DNA of 64,000 nt from JANSWP01 sp041941305 (GTDB lineage: Bacteria > Bacteroidota > Bacteroidia > Chitinophagales > Saprospiraceae): positions 1-64,000 of the forward strand of contig JBGTQJ010000022.1 of assembly GCA_041941305.1 (NCBI GenBank). Reading direction: 5' to 3'. Below, in pieces: positions 1 through 9,300 of the stretch; the stretch's first letter is position 1, and every line of letters starts with the position of its first letter. The notes under the pieces are model-generated. The model saw only the letters and a list, made by a program, of their open reading frames with translations. It was not told the origin of the DNA and did no database searches. The translations under genes and the position numbers were made by a program.

Positions 1-617
1 GCATTACACATATCATGGTCAGTGCCGACTGTCATATTTGAAGCACAAGAGATCGCTGGTTTTTCTGTATCTGCCTCTATCGTGTAGTGGATGGTACCAT
101 TCCAGGTGCGATTGGGAATGTGATTCGTCACAAACTCTGGATAACCATGATTGCCATTGGGAGTAAATTTGACATCTGCATTCTCAATGAAGTCTCCAGG
201 GTCATTATCTGTAGACCAGTTATTTGAAAAACCTTCTACTTGTGTGTAAAATCCGTAGGTTTCTCCACATGGGATAGTAATGCCCCCAATAGCCACCGGA
301 GTAGGGTTTCCTTGTCCCTGTATCGGTACTTCCAAAACTTCTCCTAATTTGGTCCAGGCACCTGCATTGAATTCAAATCCGTAGGAAGTTCCTTGTTTAT
401 ACCAAATAACGATCCTATCCAAAGTCTCATCTATCCCATTAAAAGCCACATGAAAATCAAAACTGTTGATGGTAATGTTTTTTTTGGCAGTCAAATCAAA
501 AGACACCCCTGGGGAGCCGTTATTGTTATCATAGGTTGTTGTTAAAGATTGTGCATGAAGGCAAAAAGCAAAGAGCATCATGCCAAAAGTCGTTAGTAAT
601 ATTTGCATTTTTCTCAT
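1..617 (-). CDS. HYR-domain T9SS cargo protein, copy 1 (3' part outside window)
   Basis: The reading frame starts with ATG at 617 and stays open to the window edge, so only the N-terminal ~205 residues are visible. A signal peptide ending in ...CLHAQ is followed by a beta-rich secreted domain (SLTTTYDNNNGSPGVSFDL...). After that comes the start of a hyalin-repeat (HYR) type domain with DTEKPAISCASNMTVGTDHD. It is nearly identical to the gene at 13432-14543, whose C-terminus has a T9SS sorting tail, so the same tail is expected outside the window (inference). This copy carries eight A residues in the homopolymer at 478-485 and stays in frame; the other copy has seven. Probably exported to the cell surface; function unknown. 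Confidence 0.75.
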   Translation of the reverse strand, partial: MRKMQILLTTFGMMLFAFCLHAQSLTTTYDNNNGSPGVSFDLTAKKNITINSFDFHVAFNGIDETLDRIVIWYKQGTSYGFEFNAGAWTKLGEVLEVPIQGQGNPTPVAIGGITIPCGETYGFYTQVEGFSNNWSTDNDPGDFIENADVKFTPNGNHGYPEFVTNHIPNRTWNGTIHYTIEADTEKPAISCASNMTVGTDHDMCN

Positions 618-719
618 CACTGAAAATGTTGGTTTGAAGTTTTCGGAAAAACGCGATTGGCTTTTCTCAAAAAATCCTGGTTAGTAATTATAGTTTTTGA
701 ATCTTATTTGTCAATTGAC

Positions 720-785
720 CTTGATCTTAAACTTGATCTTAAACTTGATCTTAAACTTGAACTTAAACTTGAACTTAAACTTAAA
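720..785. repeat. 12-bp tandem repeat, 5.5 units
   Basis: Three units of CTTGATCTTAAA are followed by two of CTTGAACTTAAA and a half unit. Translated, it gives an artificial LDLKLDLK/LELKLELK peptide, which is why an ORF appears here. It lies upstream of the HYR copy 1 gene and is absent at the matching point of the second copy near 14640. Confidence 0.9.
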
Positions 786-1126
786 AAAGACCGTCCCCGC
801 CCATCTATAGCCCCGGTTTCTGGATACACAAGGCGGAGACAGCGTTTCAGTAATGAAAACTTCTTTTCATTGCTGAACAGGATTGTTGTTTAGCCCACCC
901 TTCTTTCAGGGCTGCTTGAATTATTATGAAGAGTAGTGCGGACAGCCAGTCCGCTAACTCAATTTCCGCAGACTGCCAGTCCACGATACTTTTTGACTAA
1001 ATGAATTCACTCAAAGTCTAAAATTACGGTCCTGTTGTTCCTTCTGTCGGTAAATAATTCCTTCGAAATTGGATTGTTAGATCAATTCATTATGGTAAGT
1101 TTTCTCAGAAAGTTTTGTGTTTTTTC

Positions 1127-1215
1127 AGAAGAGAGAACAGAGAAGCGAGAAGTGAGATTTTATGTTTTTTCTAATCTCATAAAGTCTCTACTCTCTCATC
1201 TCTTCTCTCACTTCT
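1127..1215. repeat. GA/CT-rich imperfect inverted repeat
   Basis: The left half is built of GAGA/ACAGAGAAG words (AGAAGTGAGA) and the right half of the complementary TCTCACTTCT words, separated by a T-rich loop. The homologous position in the second duplicate (14986-15070) carries an independent, perfect 15-bp version. Confidence 0.7.
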
Positions 1216-1301
1216 AATTTCTTGCCTCTTGTCTCAACTTTCAACAGTGTTTTAAAATTATCGGAATTTGGGACGCCTATTTTGATATTGTGGCGAATGG
1301 T

Positions 1302-1385
1302 TTATGTTTTGGGGTGAACGGTAATTTGATGAGTAGTTTTGTTGAGGTATTTGTATTTGAATTTGTTGCGTAGACATTGTACCAT
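1302..1385 (-). CDS. 27-codon micro-ORF, family member A
   Basis: ATG at 1385, TAA at 1304-1302. The peptide follows the pattern M-[VI]-Q-x-L-x-x-x-F-K-[YF]-K...T-x-x-Q-x-T-x-x-P shared with 15146-15229 and 17306-17389. All three are exactly 27 residues, with no indels over 84 nt. Replacements such as Val/Ile, Tyr/Phe and Lys/Arg are conservative. The start lies about 65 bp downstream of promoter-like element A (1451-1521). The peptide is basic, with no obvious signal or membrane segment. Function unknown; a structured RNA rather than a peptide is possible, because similarity continues about 50 nt past the stop. Confidence 0.5.
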   Translation of the reverse strand: MVQCLRNKFKYKYLNKTTHQITVHPKT

Positions 1386-1450
1386 AGTTTTCGTTTTGTG
1401 TTTGATTATCAAATGTTGAGCTTATTTCATTACCTATCAATTTTGAATGA

Positions 1451-1521
1451 TAACTATTCGCAAGGTATGGGTTATTTTCGTGAAAAAAATCAAGAAATCA
1501 CGAACGTTGTTTGATTGTTAT
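1451..1521 (-). promoter_or_regulatory. Promoter-like element A (one of five)
   Basis: Read on the minus strand: AACAATCAAACAACGTTC, 3 bases, ATTTCTTG, 23 bases, TACCTTGC. The last box resembles the Bacteroidota -7 box TAnnTTTG. The same boxes with identical spacings recur at 13144, 15489, 17408 and 20542. Micro-ORF A starts about 65 bp downstream, and the HYR copy 1 gene lies beyond it. Confidence 0.65.
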
Positions 1522-1606
1522 TTTTATTTTAACAATTTATTAAATTGATTATCAGTCATTTACAGCAAATAAATGTTTATAATCTTAATTCTAAATTTGC
1601 TACTGG

Positions 1607-1770
1607 GGTGATACCTTCCAGCAAAGAATGGAGTGGAAAAAAAAAGGTATTGCTTCAAATAAGACTCATGGCAACACCTTAAATATTTATTCTACTCAAA
1701 TTGATTTTTTGAGGTGAATTGAGGTGATGCCTTCGCAGGCAGATTCTGTGGCAGCCAAGAAGGTGTTGCC
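1607..1770. repeat. GGTGATGCCTT wobble-hairpin repeats
   Basis: GGTGATACCTT (1607-1617) can pair through GU wobbles with AAGGTATTGCT (1644-1654). GGTGATGCCTT (1723-1733) pairs the same way with AAGGTGTTGCC (1760-1770). GGCAACACCTT (1670-1680) is the exact complement of 1760-1770. A related unit is at 13306-13389. The A/G change in the first arm is matched by a change in its partner, which suggests an RNA fold. Confidence 0.55.
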
Positions 1771-1782
1771 TCAAGTGGGTCT

Positions 1783-2139
1783 TCAAATCCCTGTCACTTT
1801 GCCCGTGAACACCATGCCTTCATCCAGATAAATATTCTTCACCTCCAATGCTGCGAATTTGGGCATTTCAAAAATGTCCATGAGTTGCTTATTCAAAGGA
1901 TGGGCTTCTATGTAGGAATGATCAATCAGGTCGAGATCAAGTTGTAATAACTCCTTAATAAAGTCCAGGAAAAAAATAATTTCAGGCTCAAAAATCATCG
2001 TAAAGCCAAACTCAAAAAACAATTTCAGATACTTTAAAAAAGCTCTTTCAATTTTTTCATAAATATCATGCTGATGGTGCCACGAATTATGCTCTACTCG
2101 ATAAGTTATAGTCGTTTTTAATTCTATTTTCCCCTTCAT
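1783..2139 (-). CDS. Hypothetical protein, about 118 aa, overlapping upstream gene
   Basis: The frame is open from 2151; the ATG at 2139 gives a better-looking N-terminus (MKGKIELKTTITYRVEH). It overlaps the 3' end of the 2087-2716 gene in a different frame. Either the two are translationally coupled or a frameshift has split one longer protein. The product has no signal peptide, an Ile/Phe/Leu-rich helical middle (FLKYLKLFFEFGF, FFLDFIKELLQLDL) and a beta-like end (ALEVKNIYLDEGMVFTGKVTGI). I do not recognise the family. It is the last frame of the minus-strand run that contains the TULIP-like genes, so it could be a co-transcribed partner (inference). Confidence 0.4.
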   Translation of the reverse strand: MKGKIELKTTITYRVEHNSWHHQHDIYEKIERAFLKYLKLFFEFGFTMIFEPEIIFFLDFIKELLQLDLDLIDHSYIEAHPLNKQLMDIFEMPKFAALEVKNIYLDEGMVFTGKVTGI

Positions 2140-2716
2140 TTTCCACACCATTTAATTTTGCATTTATATCAGCTGAATTTGTTGCAATTCCCTTGTGGAT
2201 ATGAGGATCAAATCTTGAAGAGGCAAATTCTACAAGAGTATCCGAATGAATTGAAAAAACAAGTTCATCACCATCATAAGCATACAAACCCTGGTATTCA
2301 TCTGTCTGATAAACCACTTGTCCTGTGGTGGGACTCAAGCCATTTCTTTGAGATAATGTCACTGCCTGAATGCCATTAGTGGCGCTAGTGGCTGTTTTGG
2401 AATACATTGAATAAGGCACCGTAAGCATTTGAGTGGTAGCGGTGACGGTATAATTGGTAACTCCTGCCGGGTCAATTTCCGTTTTTAGAAAATACGAATT
2501 GCCGGACCAACTGATGTTGGAAAAAGTACCACCGACCACTGTTCCAGTTCCAACACCAATGCTTGCCAGTCCATTGACATTGGTTGTGGGGGTATGCGTC
2601 TCTACATAAACAGCGCTTCCTCCGGCTGAGCCTTGCAGGATGCTGATTTGCATACCAATTTGTGTATTAGTCAGCAAATTATTGCCGGCATCCCGGACGA
2701 TGGTCTGGAAGCTCAT
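2087..2716 (-). pseudogene. MSFQTIVRDAG-family protein, copy without signal peptide
   Basis: About 145 residues from MSFQTIVRDAGNNLLTNTQ are nearly identical to the start of the mature part of the 10575-11546 protein. The signal peptide is missing: the frame upstream reads a stop and then only GIAQEE, keeping the AQ.EE cleavage-site remnant. The stop of the preceding TULIP-like gene is 45 bp upstream. After YQTDEYQGLY the sequence departs from its paralogue and ends with a segment (HIHKGIATNSADINAKLNGVENEGEN) unlike it. It may be a 5'-truncated remnant, or an active protein made in the cytosol with the TULIP-like set. A shared junction with the next frame may be a frameshift. Confidence 0.55.
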
Positions 2717-2761
2717 TTCTTCCTGCGCAATCCCTTAGAACAGTTCGCTACCAGAGCCCAT

Positions 2762-4183
2762 TTATAAAGCAGCAATAAATAAAGCACCTTCATTAATCTT
2801 AAAATCTATAATTTTAAACCCCTCAATTTTAAAGGGCATCTTATCTTTAAATGAAATTTCGATGTTATTGACTTTGTTGATAAAGTTAATTTTTTCGTTC
2901 ATTTCTTTTCTATGCCATTCACTATCTAAATAATCTCCTAAAGAATTACAAACAGAAAACAAGATTGCTCCCGTTATCGGGTTAAGCCCAAAAATCAAAT
3001 CAATGCCTATCGGTAATACATACTCAATGACAATTATCGCTAATTTTTCTACTGCATTTTTTATCGCATCTACAATTTGGTCAATCACAGGATGCTTATA
3101 AATCACTTCACTCTTTTCTTCTTTCAACGATTCTTTTTCATCTGCTCCTAAAATTTGGTCATTGTCTTTAAATTTTAATTTCAATTGATAATATCTGCCG
3201 GTAGTGGTAATCACCTCATAGTTATCCGGGAAAAGCCAAAATAGCTTTCTGAACACTTCAACATGGGAAACTGATTTTACCTTAAAATAATCATCGGTAA
3301 ATGAAAATTCTAAATAAGAAGTTTTACACTCTAATATATTTTCCTCATCCGTAGCTAAACTATCAGCTATCGTTTTTTTATCCATTTCTATCTCTGCCCC
3401 TCCTACCCGGCAAAGTAGTTTTCCTTCTTCTGAAAACTCAAAATTTGTATCCGGATAGGCTTTTGTTAAATGGTCATAGAGTCCCATTTTTAAATACATA
3501 TAGGGAGATAAATGAATGATAAAATCAGGATTCTGCGCCATTTCATCTGTCGGGAAAGAGGCTTCTTCCGGGGGGATTCTATTATCTATCATCTGCCCAA
3601 TGCAGATATAAGAATTTTCAACGGATTGAGTATTTGGGATATTGAAAACCTTAGTTAGCGTTACATTTTCATGAAGCAGGTCTGATATATGTTTCTCTTG
3701 GGAGAAAAAGATATTTCTGACGTTGCCCTTGGCTTTCGCAAATCCTTCTTTGAGCATTTTCTTTATTGCAAGTATGTATAATTCAGAGAGACCTAAAAGT
3801 GCTTCAAAATTGCCGTCTGTTTCGAAAAATGTATTTTTTTGGGTGTCAGAATTCAGCAGCAAATTCACATCTATTTTAAAAGACATGCTGCACTGATGCA
3901 TTTCCTCAAGTGTTATAATTTCTTTGCCGTCAATAGTAAGGGTGCTTTCGTCCTTTGAAAAAGTTGCAACAATTGTCAGGTGCTCATTTGAGACAAAGTC
4001 AAAATGCCATTTTACTAATGGTATGAATAATTCAACTGTACTTTCTATTCCTTTATAAGATATGGTTGTTTGCCCGGAAAAGATTTCCTTTTGATATACT
4101 ATCTGGAAGATGTAGTCAATAGATAATTTATTGATCTTATGAGCGATTAGTATGTCATATCTGGATTGTTGCATCGTCAACAA
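2762..4183 (-). CDS. P47/OrfX-like (TULIP-type) protein 3, 473 aa
   Basis: Third gene of the TULIP-like operon, 132 bp after the 671-aa gene. There is no signal peptide. The N-terminus (SRYDILIAHKINKLSIDYIF) matches the GWDIxYA start of its two upstream neighbours in weaker form. Around residues 190-235 the NSYICIGQMIDNRIPPEEASFP...HLSPYMYLKMGLYDHL segment matches the 'IxxMTExRxxP...xIP.G....lse..L..hhL' block of the others. Near residues 370-420 is a hydrophobic insertion (LAIIVIEYVLPIGIDLIFGL), followed by a final beta-rich stretch. P47 and OrfX proteins of clostridial toxin clusters are TULIP-fold proteins made without signal peptides (established). Assignment here rests on motif reading and gene grouping; lipid binding is inference. 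Confidence 0.6.
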   Translation of the reverse strand: MLTMQQSRYDILIAHKINKLSIDYIFQIVYQKEIFSGQTTISYKGIESTVELFIPLVKWHFDFVSNEHLTIVATFSKDESTLTIDGKEIITLEEMHQCSMSFKIDVNLLLNSDTQKNTFFETDGNFEALLGLSELYILAIKKMLKEGFAKAKGNVRNIFFSQEKHISDLLHENVTLTKVFNIPNTQSVENSYICIGQMIDNRIPPEEASFPTDEMAQNPDFIIHLSPYMYLKMGLYDHLTKAYPDTNFEFSEEGKLLCRVGGAEIEMDKKTIADSLATDEENILECKTSYLEFSFTDDYFKVKSVSHVEVFRKLFWLFPDNYEVITTTGRYYQLKLKFKDNDQILGADEKESLKEEKSEVIYKHPVIDQIVDAIKNAVEKLAIIVIEYVLPIGIDLIFGLNPITGAILFSVCNSLGDYLDSEWHRKEMNEKINFINKVNNIEISFKDKMPFKIEGFKIIDFKINEGALFIAAL

Positions 4184-4189
4184 TTGTAA

Positions 4190-4294
4190 TATACTACTTC
4201 AGGGTAGGATTTGGATTTTGCAAAAATCTAAATCCTACCAACCATACCACTTTCGGGCACTTAAAAAATTGGATTCTAACCCTGAAGCAGTATA
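4190..4294. repeat. Nested inverted repeats between TULIP-like genes
   Basis: An inner hairpin pairs 4203-4219 with 4223-4239 (17 bp, one mismatch, 3-base loop). An outer pair, 4190-4205 with 4279-4294, matches in 15 of 16 positions (TATACTACTTCAGGGT type). It lies in the 132-bp gap of an otherwise compact operon. It could be an intra-operon terminator or processing site, or a small mobile hairpin element. Confidence 0.8.
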
Positions 4295-4315
4295 ATAGGG
4301 ATTAAAGTTGTATCA

Positions 4316-6331
4316 TTAGGATTCATCATGACCAAATTGAATATCTAACCCGACAAGAAAACTTCCATCTGTCAGTTCTGCTTCTTTAACTTCGAATTTG
4401 GTATTATCATCCTGATTATTCCAGCTAATTGGAGCAATCCCTTTGTAAACAAATTGGGCAAAATTATCATTTCTATGCTTCATTAATTTAGCCATTTTCA
4501 CATTATGATAAACCTGCCATCCTTCAGTAATTAATGTTTGGAAAAAGGTGAATTTCATTATTTCATACATCATACTTCTACCGTGATTTTTAGAGTTTAC
4601 TTTGCCGTCTTCTTTTTCCTTATGCACTTCATTTTCTTCTTCTTCTGATAAGGGGTCTTCTCCTTTATTTTGCTGCCTTTCAATCATCTCTTTATTCTCT
4701 TCCTCAAAGTCCTCGATATGTTTTTCCATCGCTTCATCATCACCGCTTATGGATGTTTTTTCACTTTCACTTTCAGGATTGACACCTTCGGCTTCCACCG
4801 CTTCAGCAGCTTCTCCGCTTAGTTTGCTCCATGCCCATGCTCCACCTTTCATAAGCCCCATTGTTAGTCCCATTACGAGGAGGTTGGCGGCGAGGGATTC
4901 AATAAATTGTAATACCACACTCCAGAAACCCTTTTTATCCTCTTCCTGATGAGCGGTCATGTTTCCAAATATTTCTGCCGGGCCGCTTAGGCCTAATGTT
5001 GCATATTTGTGAGTGTCTTTAGTTTTGGGGTTCATTTTGTAGTCAAACCGGGACTCCATGGATTGATTCAGGTCCATTGATACAGGCAGCCCTAAACCCA
5101 GAGGTCCTTTAGGGATAGTGAAGGTCATATTACGGAGGCTGTACACTATTTGGGCATCCTCCAAAAATACGGATACGCCGCCCAGCCCTACGGTGGGTCG
5201 AACATCAGGTTTGTGTAAGGGGAAATTATGAAAATCCATTGTTACCAATCTTTTATAGTCAACCCGATTTATGTTTTCAATTTTACGGGAAGATTTCATT
5301 TTAAAATTTTTATCCACATCTCCGTCAAAAGTTTCTGCTAATGCTCCTTTGAGTAAATGAGGGATAATAAGGGATTCATTAAAAGCATAACCTGCTTTAC
5401 ATCCTTTGGGAATCAGGTTTTTAAGGTCGGAAGGAATGGAGGGTGGTTTTTTTCTGTTCTCCGTCATGCCTACAATAATAAGGACGGCGTCTGAATATTG
5501 GGAAGGGTCCATGAGTTTTTCGTAAGTTGATGTTTTTTCCTCATGCGGTGCCTCTTTTTTTAATACAGGGTGGAGATTCGTGACCAAATGCAAATCTTTA
5601 AGAAGGGCAGCATTTTTTTTCTTTTCAATTATGGCTACAGAATAGGCGTGTTTCCCTTTTGATATTTTTAACCAATCGGCTTTGTGAGCACCTTCTCGGG
5701 TATAATCAACCGTTGCGAAAATATGCTCGAATTCCTCAATAGCGTGTTTTTTGACGCCTGTTTTTAATGCTTCATTGAAAAGAAGGAGGTCTGTTTCATC
5801 CTCAAAAACAGCTTCATCTTTTGGGTGCATGATAATTTTGTCGGCATTTATTTCAACGGCTTCTTCATCTGTACTTACTTTTAACAAAAATCCGTCTCCG
5901 TTTCCCTGCGCTGCAAACCAGGCCAATTTGAAAACAAGCGGCACCCCTACTTCATGGCTCAATTGAGCCCAATCAATAGCTCCGTCAATGACGTATTTGC
6001 TGATGGTTCCGTCTTTTTCTTTGTATTCTAATATATCTTCCGGTTTTGCATCTTCCGGAGCCTTTTTACAAGCTGCTTGGCCTCTTTTGATATTTTTGAA
6101 TTTAACCAGGCAACCCATTTTAGCCCCGCTTTCAGTGCCTATGACTGCCCATGTATCGTATTGTGCCTCCACAGACGTGTAAAAAACACGTCCCATAAAT
6201 TTTATCAACTTATACTCTGATAATATTTCCGGAACACTGTTCATGTGTTCGATTGCTTTGTTGATATTTTCGAAACCGATTGCATAAGCAATGTCCCATC
6301 CGCTTAGTGGGACTGTTTTAAAATCTGCCAT
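4316..6331 (-). CDS. P47/OrfX-like (TULIP-type) protein 2, 671 aa
   Basis: Middle gene of the operon, 46 bp after the 1356-aa gene. The N-terminus has LSGWDIAYAIGFENINKAIEH, the GWD motif expected for P47-like proteins, with no signal peptide. Around residues 285-330, DAVLIIVGMTENRKKPPSIP...LIPKGCKAGYAFNESLIIPHLLKGAL is the block shared with both neighbours. A long beta-rich region follows, consistent with a TULIP half-barrel. Residues ~470-505 form a hydrophobic helix pair (SLAANLLVMGLTMGLMKGGAWAW). An acidic linker near 510-580 (ESESEK, EDFEEENKE, SEEEENEVHKEKED) and another hydrophobic helix follow. Probably cytosolic or released by an unknown route. The function could be lipid-binding, toxin-accessory or insecticidal as in PMP1-type clusters, but no such toxin lies nearby. 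Confidence 0.62.
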   Translation of the reverse strand: MADFKTVPLSGWDIAYAIGFENINKAIEHMNSVPEILSEYKLIKFMGRVFYTSVEAQYDTWAVIGTESGAKMGCLVKFKNIKRGQAACKKAPEDAKPEDILEYKEKDGTISKYVIDGAIDWAQLSHEVGVPLVFKLAWFAAQGNGDGFLLKVSTDEEAVEINADKIIMHPKDEAVFEDETDLLLFNEALKTGVKKHAIEEFEHIFATVDYTREGAHKADWLKISKGKHAYSVAIIEKKKNAALLKDLHLVTNLHPVLKKEAPHEEKTSTYEKLMDPSQYSDAVLIIVGMTENRKKPPSIPSDLKNLIPKGCKAGYAFNESLIIPHLLKGALAETFDGDVDKNFKMKSSRKIENINRVDYKRLVTMDFHNFPLHKPDVRPTVGLGGVSVFLEDAQIVYSLRNMTFTIPKGPLGLGLPVSMDLNQSMESRFDYKMNPKTKDTHKYATLGLSGPAEIFGNMTAHQEEDKKGFWSVVLQFIESLAANLLVMGLTMGLMKGGAWAWSKLSGEAAEAVEAEGVNPESESEKTSISGDDEAMEKHIEDFEEENKEMIERQQNKGEDPLSEEEENEVHKEKEDGKVNSKNHGRSMMYEIMKFTFFQTLITEGWQVYHNVKMAKLMKHRNDNFAQFVYKGIAPISWNNQDDNTKFEVKEAELTDGSFLVGLDIQFGHDES

Positions 6332-6377
6332 GGTTATTTAATTTTATGGTTCTTGACAATTTAGGTGGTAACCCTAT

Positions 6378-9300
6378 TTAGTATTGTTTTTTACGCATTA
6401 TTTCTAACTGATAAGTTGCGTCATTTTCAACTGCCTGAACTAACAGAATCGCCTGGTCGTCAGGACTAATATTAAAATCATCAACATTGATGATTTGCGT
6501 TGAGTGTTCCGGTATGGTAAAATGATTTCCCAATTCGACCTCCATAAGCCCCTCGTAAGCCAATTCATTTTTCACAAAACCGACAGCAATGGGATAATCT
6601 CCTGAATTGTGAATTTTAAATTGATGTTCGGAGTTACAGGTGTAGTGTGCTAAGGGCATATGTGAATTAAATGCAGACACATATCCCTCTAATTTAGGCA
6701 GGGAATGATTAAAGCCGATAATTAGGCTTTCATTTAGCGTGAATTCATTGTAAGTTTTTGTTCCACCTATGGAGGGGAATTCTATCTTTTTGGCAAAGTT
6801 ATCGGTCAAAACATTTACACCGCTATCATTCCTATTTTTAGTAAATTTATCCACATCTCTTTTGTATGCTTTATATTTTTCATCCCAAAAGTCAAAATAA
6901 AAATAAATCCCTATGCCTGTAAGAGCCATACTAACAAATCCCGTAATTAATTCTGCTCTGGCCTTTTTCTTCTCTAACCCCGGTTTAGTTTTTATAGCTT
7001 CATCTACTCGTCGCCGAAATTTATCTTTTTCTGCTTTCGTTTCGGGTTCTTTAACACCCGCATCAATTATTGCCGCTCGTGAATTGTCCAAAGCACTACT
7101 TGAAACTTCTTTACTTACTTTGGGCTTTTTAAAGATTTTATTTAGTTCTGCATTATCGAGTTTTTCGAGTTCTTCGATGAATTTTTTTGCAATATCCTCG
7201 GGCACGAGGCCGGAAGGATTGACTTCTATATCCTGCAAGTCTCCGTTTTTAAGAGTAATCAAATACGCATTAGTTATTTCTCCATCCGTTACACGAATTC
7301 TCATTTCGTATTTATTATTCTCATTATTGAATTTCATATCGAATTTTTCTAAAGTATACTCAATTGTATTAGTATCTTCTACAATCCATTTGTCATACGT
7401 CTTCGCCTGAAATTTAACCTCGCCCAAATTCTCCAAAGCAACCTTTTCACAATCTACCTTTTGGGGTAGTTCGGCTAATTCAATTCTGGGAGAAAATTTA
7501 CCTCCATGCTTTTCGCAAATTTCTTTTGCTTTTGCTCTCCTTTTTTCAGGGCTATCTTCTTCCTTAAATGTCCCAGAATTTTTAGCTCCCTTTTTTCCAG
7601 TACATATACATTCTACCATACGCCCTACAATAATTGTTGTAACTGTAGTCACCAAAAATTCAATGAGAATAGAACCTAGAACCTCGTACCAATGTGTTTC
7701 AGGTCCCTCTTTATAAATCACATCCTGTTTATCTGTTACTCTTTTAGGGGAAACCCCCCACGTGCTCTTTTTTGTTTTTTCATCTATTACCCTTCCAAAA
7801 GTGAATTCATAAACTCTTTGAATTTTTACCTTAGTATCGTCATCATATTCATATATTCCGTTTAGAAATTCCATCTTAATCCGAGTCGTGTCAATGCGAA
7901 TCGAAGCACCTCTCGCAGGAATTGTTACATTTTTCTTATCGTCACCTTTTTTTATGTTTAAAGCATAAGTGTTGAGGGGTATATTATTCGAATACTTTAA
8001 TGGTTCTACTCTCTCAAAATCAGCCCTTGTAGCTGTACTTTTTTCAGGGTCTTTATTGTCTTTAAAAAACTGAGAAATAAAATGGTCCAATACCATATGC
8101 TCCAACAATCGTTCTCCACTTAACAAAATAGCAGAATCAGAACCTATGGGGATAGCCGAAATGTCAACATCCGGTTTATCGGAATTTTCCCTCCCTTCGG
8201 TCATACAACAAACAGCGAATACACTTTTTTCAGGATTTGGGTCAATACTGTACTCATCTTTTACAGCATAAGCAAAAGAAGTAGGGTACATCCAGGCAAA
8301 TTGAGCTTCGTCTTCTGCTATTTCCGGGAAGATATTCAAAACGGCGAAAGTATGGCTGTATTGATAGGCATCATCCACAGGATTCAAGATATGTTGTTCA
8401 GGTTTTGGATTTGGATACTTTTTACTATTCAGGCATTTATAAATGTAATGTTTGATTAGTAAAATTTCTGCTTCTTCTAATTTGGAAGGAATATAGCCGG
8501 AATGTTTTGTATCCTCCTGAAATGTTAATACCTCTATGCTTTTATCTTTTGGAATAGTCAGGTCTGCGGAATAAACATATTTTATCCAAGCCAACTGTAA
8601 GGCAATATCAATGTAGAAATAATTTTTTTCTTCAATTATTTTGTTAGTTGCTCCAAACATTAAATGCCCGCCCAATACGGGGATTCTGATATTGACTTTA
8701 TCGCTATCCCCGCCCGGTATTAATTTCCAAGGGCCCGTTAGCAATTTAATTTTTTGAAAATTATAGTCAATCAGATTGACTATTTTACCGATAGATACGA
8801 GTTCATTTGCATTGCCGGGGTGATATAAAACAGCGGTAACATTGACTACTGCCTCAACCAGCATAGTTCGATGCTCAACAGTGGCAATTGACAACTCGCC
8901 GATTTTTTTTGCATAAGCATCGCCTTGTGCCGGGTCCTGGTTCAAATTAAATATAATCGTTGCATCTTGGCTTCTAAGTGCTTTTCTGACTCTGGCTTTT
9001 GCAGCCTCGGCTTCGATATCCATTATAAGCGAAATTGCGTCATCAATTGTTTTTTTGCTATAGGCTTCAGCTATATATTTTGCTTCCTTTTTATAGTCAG
9101 AACCCTCCTTAGCATCTTTCCCTTTATATAAAAGCTCAAGTGTTTTATTCAAGCTGCCTTTTGTAACTTCAATGAAAGCTTTAATTGTTTCTGCGGCATA
9201 TTTTTCAAAATATTCATAGACTTTGTCTCCGGAACCGGGTGTTATGGTTATTTGCGCCAAATTAGCTATAAGTTCATTTTTATATTTAGCTATCTCCTGG

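Larger units (their letters stand above)
618..1301. other. Intergenic spacer with duplicated sequence and word repeats
   Basis: No convincing gene. Most of this spacer is alignable by eye to 14544-15145, so the duplication that includes the HYR gene extends into non-coding DNA. It holds the 12-base tandem repeat at 720-785 and the GA/CT-rich inverted repeat at 1127-1215, listed separately. Confidence 0.6.
1386..1782. other. Spacer with promoter-like element A and GGTGATGCCTT hairpins
   Basis: Holds the conserved element at 1451-1521 and the wobble-pairing repeats at 1607-1770. A 60-codon frame (1440-1258, minus) also starts here, but the 27-codon frame inside the same DNA is the one conserved in the other copies. 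Confidence 0.55.

Noticed and set aside
720..785. CRISPR-like array
   Set aside because: The 12-bp units are directly adjacent with no spacers, and no cas gene is present.
657..893. 78-codon frame over the 12-bp tandem repeat
   Set aside because: The LDLKLDLK peptide is a product of the repeat; there is no coding support and no conservation in the second duplicate.
1258..1440. 60-codon frame MIGNEISS... on the minus strand
   Set aside because: In the two homologous spacers this frame is broken by early stops, whereas the overlapping 27-codon frame is intact in all three.
6913..7410. Long plus-strand frames opposite the TULIP genes (also 9720-10154 and 4602-4949)
   Set aside because: Low-complexity Ser/Phe-rich antisense shadows of the real minus-strand genes.
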